From an uncultured Methylomonas sp. (GTDB taxonomy: Bacteria > Pseudomonadota > Gammaproteobacteria > Methylococcales > Methylomonadaceae): a stretch of DNA of 44,898 nucleotides. Where the stretch lies: positions 1-44,898 of the forward strand of contig CAKZJE010000086.1 in assembly GCA_936941155.1 (NCBI GenBank), read 5' to 3'. Below, piece by piece: positions 27,330 through 33,425 of the stretch. The translations under genes were made by a program, and so were the position numbers. The first letter of the stretch is position 1; every line of letters begins with the position of its first letter. The notes under the pieces are model-generated. The model was not told the DNA's origin and ran no database searches. It saw only the letters and a list, made by a program, of their open reading frames with translations.

Positions 27330-27876
27330 TAAAGCCGTTGCGATTTGGCATTTTTACTTTTGGCAAGGTGCTGGCGTTAATCACATCATTTTCTTTAACC
27401 AAATGATTTAAATACAATAAATATGCAGTTACGGCATAAAGTTGGTCGTTAGTTAAAATTCCCGGTGCATTCAGCGGCATGGCACGGCGGGTGAAATCAA
27501 AAATCGTGGTCGCATACGGCCAATAAGTGCCGATGGTTTTATCGGGAATCGCATCGGTTAAACCGTGTTTCGCGCCTGCCAATTCATCCGCGCTATCGCC
27601 CGTGCCATCCACACCATGACAGCTTAAGCAATATTGCTGATAGACTTTTTTGCCTAAAGCCGCCGTGCCTGAGCCTGCGGGTAAGCCTGTGCCGTCAGGA
27701 AAAATATCTAAATTCCAGCGTTTTTCTAATTGTGGCGAAGCGGGTTTTCCTAAATTGGGGCTGTTTTCTGCTTGCGCTAACGAATTGATAAAAAAGGAAA
27801 ATACTATTGCAGTGGTTACGACTGGCAGTCCTTTAAGGACTGCCAGTCGTGTTTTAAACCTGTTACGCATAAACAT
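27304..27876 (-). CDS. soxD: SoxD-like monoheme cytochrome c, partner of SoxC
   Basis: I choose ATG 27876, eight bases after GGGAG, rather than ATG 27891. It overlaps the soxC stop by 14 bp, indicating translational coupling. The signal peptide MFMRNRFKTRLAVLKG...INSLAQA is followed by a class I cytochrome c domain with one heme motif CLSCH (C83, C86, H87). The motifs TIGTYWPYATTIFDFTRRAMPLNAP and LPKVKMPNRNGF are typical of the N-terminal heme domain of SoxD. Classical SoxD is about 380 residues with two hemes; this protein is 190 residues with one, so it accepts one electron at a time from SoxC. Part of the signal peptide is encoded by a perfect 33-bp palindrome. Confidence 0.82.
   Translation of the reverse strand: MFMRNRFKTRLAVLKGLPVVTTAIVFSFFINSLAQAENSPNLGKPASPQLEKRWNLDIFPDGTGLPAGSGTAALGKKVYQQYCLSCHGVDGTGDSADELAGAKHGLTDAIPDKTIGTYWPYATTIFDFTRRAMPLNAPGILTNDQLYAVTAYLLYLNHLVKENDVINASTLPKVKMPNRNGFINHYQPPH
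27818..27850. repeat. 33-bp perfect palindrome inside the soxD signal-peptide codons
   Basis: Two 16-bp arms (27818-27833 acgactggcagtcctt and 27835-27850) surround a single T. The palindrome lies wholly in the soxD reading frame and encodes about RLAVLKGLPVV between the basic n-region and the hydrophobic core. It resembles the intergenic palindromic repeats elsewhere in the window and looks like an in-frame insertion. Confidence 0.9.
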
Positions 27877-29128
27877 GATTAATGCTCCCATTGCTAGAAA
27901 TTTCCCAGCTTACAATCGCGTTGTAATGAAAATAGCCGTGCTGACCTTGGCTTTTTATCAGCACATCGCGTTCTGGTTGCACATAGCCTGTTTCATCAAT
28001 CGCGCGACTTTTTAAAATGGCTTTTTCACCATTCCATTGCCAAGGAATGCGAAAACGGGTGAAACATTTTGATAACACCGGCTCTTGCAATTGCGCTTCT
28101 GCCCACGTTTTGCCGCCATCTGCGGACACTTCCACTTTTGCAATTTTGCCGCGCCCACTCCATGCTAATCCGCTAATTTGATATAAACCGGCTTTTTTTA
28201 ACTGATGCCCAAACGATGGATGAGTAATCAGCGATTTTGCTTCCATCACAAACGTAAATTGCCGCGCTTTGCCGGTGGGCATTAATTCCGTGTATTTAGA
28301 GGTTTCATTACGCGCCATAACCGGTTGATTTGTAATGTGTAATCGTCTGAGCCATTTAACATTGACCACGCCTTCCCAACCCGGGGCAATTAAGCGCAGC
28401 GGATAGCCATTTTCAGGACGAATTCGCTCGCCGTTTTGATACAACGCCAAAATACAATCATCCATCGCTTTTTCTAAAGGCAAACTCACATTCATCAAAG
28501 AAGCGTCCGCGCCTTCCGCAATCAACCATTTTGCTCGTCCTTTGATTTTCGCCTCATTGAGCAACAAGCGCAGCGGAATACCAGTCCATTCGCTGCATGA
28601 TGCCATGCCGTGAAAATAACCGAGCTGTGTTTCGATGGGTTTGCTGTGCCAACCTGCATTGCTATTGCCGCCGCATTCGATAAAACACAACACTGAAGTC
28701 ATCGGATAACGCAGTAAATCTTCGATGTTAAAAACCAGTGATTGATTTACCAAGCCATGAATCAACAACTGATGCTGTGCGGGGTCAATTTGCGGCACAC
28801 CATTATGATGGCGTTCAAAATGCAAGCCGCTAGGGGTAATAATTCCTTCTAAATCTTGCAACGGAGTCCACGATACACCGTTGCCAGCCGCAGCCGCATT
28901 GCCCATTGTCCAGCGAATTGTTTTTCGCTCATAAGGCGAAGGATTGCCATAATTGGAAAACGGCAAGCCCGGTTTTTGACTCCAAGGCAATCGCTCGGCA
29001 TCAGGGACGGCCGCCAGAACGTCCGCACTCACCGCGAGCGCGGAAAACGTTAAACTTTTTTGCAAAAACAAGCGTCGATCTAATAATCCGCCACCTGCTA
29101 CGACTTCTAATTCTTGTTGTTTAGTCAT
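27863..29128 (-). CDS. soxC: SoxC-like sulfane/sulfite dehydrogenase, molybdenum subunit
   Basis: This is a 421-residue molybdopterin oxidoreductase of the sulfite oxidase family. A twin-arginine signal (LLDRRLFLQKS, residues 15-25) exports it folded to the periplasm. The Moco domain has C152 (ECGGNSNAGW), equivalent to the molybdenum-ligating cysteine, and the C-terminal dimerisation domain has VEVSADGGKTW. The N-terminal pattern GLLDRR and the middle motifs RHHNGVPQIDP and APGWEGVVNVKWLR fit SoxC better than SorA. SoxCD oxidises the sulfane sulfur bound to SoxY in thiosulfate oxidation. A good AGGGG ribosome site precedes the start. No soxXABYZ genes are in this window. A sulfite dehydrogenase role is the alternative. 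Confidence 0.88.
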   Translation of the reverse strand: MTKQQELEVVAGGGLLDRRLFLQKSLTFSALAVSADVLAAVPDAERLPWSQKPGLPFSNYGNPSPYERKTIRWTMGNAAAAGNGVSWTPLQDLEGIITPSGLHFERHHNGVPQIDPAQHQLLIHGLVNQSLVFNIEDLLRYPMTSVLCFIECGGNSNAGWHSKPIETQLGYFHGMASCSEWTGIPLRLLLNEAKIKGRAKWLIAEGADASLMNVSLPLEKAMDDCILALYQNGERIRPENGYPLRLIAPGWEGVVNVKWLRRLHITNQPVMARNETSKYTELMPTGKARQFTFVMEAKSLITHPSFGHQLKKAGLYQISGLAWSGRGKIAKVEVSADGGKTWAEAQLQEPVLSKCFTRFRIPWQWNGEKAILKSRAIDETGYVQPERDVLIKSQGQHGYFHYNAIVSWEISSNGSINHVYA

Positions 29129-29663
29129 ATTTTTCCCCTGTTGATAGACAATTTGCGGTTACGCATACTGTGTGCAGATTACCTCAATTAACAAAGGATT
29201 GTCATTACTGAAAGGAAGTTTTTATTTTTGCCTCGTTTGTAAGGCTGGCAAGCTTTCTGTTCACCTAAAAATATTTCTATATTGCTAGAAATTTTCAAGA
29301 CGACCGGTCATCTTTTATTTTTAATGATAAAAACGACTGGTTGTATTTGATTTTTTCACGCCTAAAATAATTGTTGCCACTCCAAACTCTTACATTTACG
29401 CCGTGCTAATCGCAGTTATATAGGCTTAAAAACGTGCTTCTCTAGCCACAATTCTTATCAAAATCATCCAATTGGCAATCTTAACGACTAAAAATAGAAA
29501 ATACTTATGTAGCGAATGTGATAAAATTTTTTCATCAGATTTGGACATTTTGGCTTAATTTGCACAGATTCAGTGCAGTTTAAGATGAATGCTGATTTTT
29601 GAATCTGGCTGATAGGTGATTATTTTCACCTGCGTTTTTAACTTAACAATCGTACAACTCATT
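29129..29663. promoter_or_regulatory. Intergenic region between soxC and pfp with paired palindromes
   Basis: No gene is visible in these 535 bp. It holds the palindrome AAGACGACC/GGTCATCTT at 29297-29314 and a degenerate second copy AAAACGACT/GGTTGTATT at 29330-29347. Their centres are 33 bp apart, about three helical turns. Together with divergent flanking genes this resembles a double operator, although related palindromes elsewhere lie outside promoters. A hairpin before pfp is listed separately. I could not assign convincing -10/-35 boxes. Confidence 0.45.
29614..29640 (+). promoter_or_regulatory. Leader hairpin upstream of pfp
   Basis: AGGTGA (29614-29619) and TCACCT (29626-29631) form a 6-bp stem closely followed by GCGTTTTTA. 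It lies 24 nt before the pfp start and could act as a weak attenuator or a stability hairpin. The assignment is tentative. Confidence 0.3.
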
Positions 29664-30893
29664 ATGAATAAACCTAAAAAAGTTGCAATTCTTACGGCGG
29701 GCGGTTTAGCTCCTTGTCTTAACTCTGCTATCGGCAGTTTAATTGAGCGTTACACTGAAATTGATCCAAGCATCGAAATCATCTGTTACCGCAGCGGTTA
29801 CAAAGGTTTATTGTTGGGTGATTTTTACACAGTAACTCCTGAAGTCCGCGCTAACGCAGGTTTATTGCACAAATTCGGCGGCTCAACCATTGGCAACAGT
29901 CGGGTTAAATTAACCAACGTGAAAGATTGCGTGAAACGTGGCTTAGTACAAGAAGGACAAGATCCACAAAAAGTGGCGGCTGATCAATTAGTGAAAGATG
30001 GTGTGGATATTCTGCACACAATTGGTGGTGATGATACTAACACCGCAGCTGCTGATTTGGCGGCATTTTTGGCAAGAAACAACTACGGTTTAACTGTTAT
30101 CGGTTTGCCAAAAACTGTTGATAACGACGTTTTCCCGATTAAACAATCATTAGGCGCGTGGACAGCAGCAGAACACGGTGCAAATTATTTTGCAAACGTG
30201 GTTGCAGAAAATAACTCAAATCCACGCATGTTGATTGTGCATGAAGTGATGGGACGTAGCTGCGGTTGGTTGACTGCTGCAACGGCTGTGGAATATCGCA
30301 AATTGTTAGACCGTTCACAATGGTTGCCAGAAATCGGTTTAGACCGCGCTGCGTTTGAAGTGCATGGCGTTTTCGTTCCTGAAATGGCAATTGATTTAGA
30401 AGCCGAAGCTGCACGTTTACGCGCGGTAATGGATACAGTCGATTGCGTGAATATTTTCGTTTCTGAAGGTGCGGGCGTTGAGTCTATCGTGGCAGAAATG
30501 CAAGCGAAAGGACAAGAAGTGCCACGCGATGCGTTTGGTCATGTGAAATTGGATGCGGTGAATCCTGGCAAATGGTTCGGTGAGCAATTTGCACAAATGA
30601 TTGGCGCGGAAAAAACCTTGATTCAAAAATCGGGTTATTTCGCGCGTGCTGCGGCAGCGAATGTGGAAGATATTCGTTTGATTAAATCATGCGCAGATTT
30701 AGCGGTGGAATGTGCTTTCAAACGTGAATCAGGCGTAATTGGTCACGACGAAGACAATAACAACATCTTACGCGCGATTGAGTTCCCACGCATTAAAGGC
30801 GGCAAACCGTTTGACATTGACACACCTTGGTTTAATGAAACTTTAGCGGCAATTGGTCAAACCAAAGGCGCGAAAGTCGAAACTTCTCACTAA
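29664..30893 (+). CDS. pfp: Pyrophosphate-dependent 6-phosphofructokinase
   Basis: It reversibly phosphorylates fructose 6-phosphate with PPi in glycolysis and gluconeogenesis. I use ATG 29664 (MNKPKKVAILTAGGLAPCLNS); the frame is open 48 bases further upstream, but that extension is not family-like. The 409 residues match the usual length of about 400. Visible motifs are AGGLAPCLNSAIG near the N-terminus, GGDDTN in the phosphate site (a second Asp in place of Gly is the PPi-type signature), the catalytic PKTVDND, and MGRSCGWL in substrate binding. PPi-PFK is common in methanotrophs and sulfur oxidisers, which save ATP this way. Monocistronic, followed by a palindrome. The ribosome site is poor. 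Confidence 0.93.
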   Translation: MNKPKKVAILTAGGLAPCLNSAIGSLIERYTEIDPSIEIICYRSGYKGLLLGDFYTVTPEVRANAGLLHKFGGSTIGNSRVKLTNVKDCVKRGLVQEGQDPQKVAADQLVKDGVDILHTIGGDDTNTAAADLAAFLARNNYGLTVIGLPKTVDNDVFPIKQSLGAWTAAEHGANYFANVVAENNSNPRMLIVHEVMGRSCGWLTAATAVEYRKLLDRSQWLPEIGLDRAAFEVHGVFVPEMAIDLEAEAARLRAVMDTVDCVNIFVSEGAGVESIVAEMQAKGQEVPRDAFGHVKLDAVNPGKWFGEQFAQMIGAEKTLIQKSGYFARAAAANVEDIRLIKSCADLAVECAFKRESGVIGHDEDNNNILRAIEFPRIKGGKPFDIDTPWFNETLAAIGQTKGAKVETSH

Positions 30894-30902
30894 GCAGTTG
30901 TT

Positions 30903-30935
30903 AAACCTTTCAGGTTTTTAAAACCTGAAAGGTTT
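30903..30935. terminator. Palindromic hairpin after pfp
   Basis: AAACCTTTCAGGTTTT (30903-30918) and AAAACCTGAAAGGTTT (30920-30935) are perfect 16-bp arms around one T, starting 10 bp after the pfp stop. The hairpin probably ends or protects the transcript, although no long U tract follows. A degenerate relative occurs at 12128-12160, so it may also be a dispersed repeat. Confidence 0.6.
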
Positions 30936-31008
30936 CTGCCAGACTACTTTCTCTCCACACGTTTAAGTCACTTCCATTAAGTTAATCGAAACAGCTTAAT
31001 TGATAGGG

Positions 31009-31131
31009 TGTAGGTTGGGTTAGCTTATTGAGCGAAAGCGAGATAACGTAACCCAACATTCAGCGGTGAAATAAACGCTCTTGTTGGGTTACGCTTTTTT
31101 GCTTACGCAAAAAATGCTAACCCAACCTACA
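31009..31131. repeat. 123-bp nested-palindrome repeat element (GTTGGGTTA type)
   Basis: The outer arms TGTAGGTTGGGTTAGC (31009-31024) and GCTAACCCAACCTACA (31116-31131) are perfect inverted repeats. Inside them CGTAACCCAACA (31048-31059) faces TGTTGGGTTACG (31082-31093). The arms are variants of one GTTGGGTTA core in alternating orientation. No ORF is inside. The form fits a miniature inverted-repeat element or a structured-RNA repeat. It fills most of the gap between pfp and rimO. Confidence 0.85.
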
Positions 31132-31237
31132 TATCTTATTGAGTATAAAGAAATAAGCTCTTAACTTAACGGCTGTGATACGTTTAAGTGGTAACTGGGC
31201 TAAACTGCCCGCCCTATTTTTATTTTTAGAGTTGAAA

Positions 31238-32548
31238 ATGAATGATCCCCGCGTTGGTTTTATCAGCTTAGGTTGTCCAAAAGCCTTGGTTGATAGTGAA
31301 CAAATCTTAACCCGCTTACGTTCTGAAGGTTATCAAGTCTCGCCAACCTATCAAGATGCCGATTTAGTCATTGTAAATACCTGCGGTTTTATTGATGCTG
31401 CGGTTGAAGAGTCTTTAGATAGCATCGGTGAAGCTTTAGCGAAAAATGGCAAAGTGATTGTCACAGGCTGTTTAGGCTCGCGTGAAGCGGAAATCCGCGC
31501 TAAGCATCCACAAGTCTTAAAAGTCACAGGCGCACATGCTTTGGAAGAAGTGGTGAGTGCTGTACATGAATATTTACCCGCTCCGCACAATCCATTTTTA
31601 GATTTAGTACCGCCACAAGGGATTAAATTAACGCCTAAGCATTATGCGTATTTAAAAATTTCCGAAGGCTGCAATCATCGTTGCACGTTTTGTATTATTC
31701 CCTCAATGCGCGGCCATTTAGTCAGTCGTCCGGTGGATGATGTGTTGTTAGAAGCGCAACGCTTAGCTGATGCCGGCGTAAAAGAATTATTGGTCGTTTC
31801 GCAAGATACCAGTGCGTATGGTTTAGATTTGAAATATCAATCGCGTCACTGGAATGGGCGCGAAATTAAAACTCAGTTTTATGATTTAGCAGAGGCTTTA
31901 GGCGATTTAGGGATTTGGGTGCGTATGCACTATGTTTATCCTTATCCGCATGTGGATCATGTGATTCCGTTAATGGCAGAGGGAAAAATTTTGCCGTATT
32001 TGGATATTCCATTTCAACACGCCAGCAGTCGTATTTTAAAACTCATGAAACGCCCAGCGGCGGCAGAAAACAATTTAGAGCGGATTAAAGCGTGGCGAGA
32101 AATTTGTCCAGATTTAACCTTGCGTAGCACCTTTATCGTGGGATTTCCCGGTGAAACCGAACAAGAGTTTGAAGAATTATTAGATTTTTTAACCGAAGCA
32201 CAAATGGATAGAGTCGGTTGTTTTGCGTATTCGCCAGTCAAAGGCGCGGTGGCAAATAATTTGCCAGATCCGATTCCTGAAGAAGTGAAACAAGAGCGTT
32301 TAGCACGCTTTATGGAGCATCAAGCGAAAATTAGCGCGGCACGTTTGCAACAGCGCGTTGGCAGAATTGAAACAGTATTAATTGATGAGGTTGTTGAAGA
32401 AGGTGCGGTAGCGCGTAGTAAAGCAGATGCACCTGAAATTGATGGGCAAGTGTTTATTGATGGCGCAACTCATTTGCAAGTCGGCGATTTTGTACAAGTT
32501 CAGCTTGAAGAAGCGGATGAATATGATTTGTGGGGACGCTTAATCTAA
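31238..32548 (+). CDS. rimO: Ribosomal protein S12 methylthiotransferase RimO
   Basis: This radical-SAM enzyme adds a methylthio group to Asp89 of ribosomal protein S12. I use ATG 31238 ([20 protein letters not shown]), giving 436 residues, the usual length; the frame is open 63 bases upstream. The N-terminal MTTase domain has iron-sulfur cysteines C13, C49 and C78 ([19 protein letters not shown]). The radical-SAM cluster motif is CNHRCTFC (C145, C149, C152), and a C-terminal TRAM domain starts near residue 370. [12 protein letters not shown] is diagnostic of RimO rather than MiaB. Monocistronic, with a strong shared terminator downstream. Confidence 0.97.
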   Translation: MNDPRVGFISLGCPKALVDSEQILTRLRSEGYQVSPTYQDADLVIVNTCGFIDAAVEESLDSIGEALAKNGKVIVTGCLGSREAEIRAKHPQVLKVTGAHALEEVVSAVHEYLPAPHNPFLDLVPPQGIKLTPKHYAYLKISEGCNHRCTFCIIPSMRGHLVSRPVDDVLLEAQRLADAGVKELLVVSQDTSAYGLDLKYQSRHWNGREIKTQFYDLAEALGDLGIWVRMHYVYPYPHVDHVIPLMAEGKILPYLDIPFQHASSRILKLMKRPAAAENNLERIKAWREICPDLTLRSTFIVGFPGETEQEFEELLDFLTEAQMDRVGCFAYSPVKGAVANNLPDPIPEEVKQERLARFMEHQAKISAARLQQRVGRIETVLIDEVVEEGAVARSKADAPEIDGQVFIDGATHLQVGDFVQVQLEEADEYDLWGRLI

Positions 32549-32570
32549 AAAGCAAAACCCTAGAAATGAA

Positions 32571-32602
32571 AATGCCGCACTGTTTTTCAACAGTGCGGCA
32601 TT
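32571..32602. terminator. Bidirectional terminator between rimO and the cold-shock gene
   Basis: AATGCCGCACTGTT (32571-32584) and AACAGTGCGGCATT (32589-32602) form a perfect 14-bp stem with a TTTC loop. It lies 22 bp after rimO and 24 bp after the convergent csp stop. A T run follows in the minus direction (ATTTTC), and TTCTTAAA in the plus direction. Confidence 0.85.
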
Positions 32603-32625
32603 CTTAAAGCATTTAGCAGTAACGA

Positions 32626-32835
32626 TTAAATTGCTGTAACGTTTTCTGCTTGTGGGCCTTTTTGACCTTGAGTCACTTCCATAGTAACTCTTTGACCTTC
32701 TTGTAAGGTTTTACGGCCTGAACCATTAATTGCACTGTGGTGAACAAAAACATCTTTACCGCCTTCTTGCTCAACGAAACCGAAACCTTTTTCGTCATTA
32801 AACCACTTAACAGTACCTTCAACTAAATTTGGCAT
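32626..32835 (-). CDS. CspA-family cold-shock protein
   Basis: The protein of 69 residues is a single OB-fold cold-shock domain that binds single-stranded RNA and DNA. RNP1 is KGFGFVEQ (residues 16-23) and RNP2 is VFVHHSAI (29-36); the length and the start [14 protein letters not shown] are typical. A purine-rich ribosome site (AAGAAG) lies about 5 nt before the ATG. A leader of roughly 80 nt or more contains the hairpin GTCAGT/ACTGAC (32861-32876), like the long structured leaders of cold-regulated csp genes. Monocistronic, ending at a shared terminator. Confidence 0.96.
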   Translation of the reverse strand: MPNLVEGTVKWFNDEKGFGFVEQEGGKDVFVHHSAINGSGRKTLQEGQRVTMEVTQGQKGPQAENVTAI

Positions 32836-32919
32836 ATTCTTCTTTCTCTTACTTTAATGTGTCAGTTTTCACTGACGTTATGGATATTACATGTATTAAT
32901 AAAGCGGGCACTGGAAAAC

Positions 32920-32949
32920 GATGTACTTTTTTTCGATCTTTGCTGTCAA
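32920..32949 (-). promoter_or_regulatory. Candidate sigma70 promoter of the cold-shock gene
   Basis: On the minus strand TTGACA (32949-32944) is followed after 18 bp by TACATC (32925-32920). The -35 is perfect and the -10 is poor. It would yield a leader of roughly 80 nt. Confidence 0.45.
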
Positions 32950-33425
32950 CATCACGGTTAAGGCAACACTGGCAAACAACTTTTTTCTTACCTAGCTGTA
33001 TTGAGGTCAATTCTACACTGTAATGCCCACAAAATAAATAAAAGGGATTGAATATGGCTGTTAATACCAAAAAATGTTTTTTTTAATATCTTATTTAAAG
33101 CATAACTCATTGTTATTAAATAGCTTATTATAAAAAGTCAATCTTGATTTAATTAAGTGTCATATCGGCAAAAGTAGCCAGCCAGATTAGTTTTGATTCC
33201 TAAATAAAGTCATCAATTTGTAATATTTCACTGTCTGAATGCTTTTTAGTTGTCATTAAAATCTAACATCCTCAGGAAAAGAATCTGTTTCTACCTTGTT
33301 AGGCGTTATGTGTTCGTTTAAGATGCTTAACCCTCGTTAAGCTGCTGTCTAATTTTTTAGGGTATAGTAGGGAGCTTCAAAATATCCATTCGCCTGTCAT
33401 AAATATTTCTAGGAACTCAAGGGAA
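32950..33425. other. AT-rich intergenic region before the polysaccharide locus
   Basis: No gene is seen in this stretch. Near its right end GCTTAAC (33325-33331) and GTTAAGC (33336-33342) form a 7-bp hairpin with a CCTC loop, and TATAGT at 33363-33368 could be a -10 for the glycosyltransferase gene, without a good -35. I found no JUMPstart/ops element (GGCGGTAGCGT). Confidence 0.5.

Noticed and set aside
33301-33425. JUMPstart/ops element before the polysaccharide genes
   Set aside because: No GGCGGTAGCGT-like sequence is present on the plus strand.
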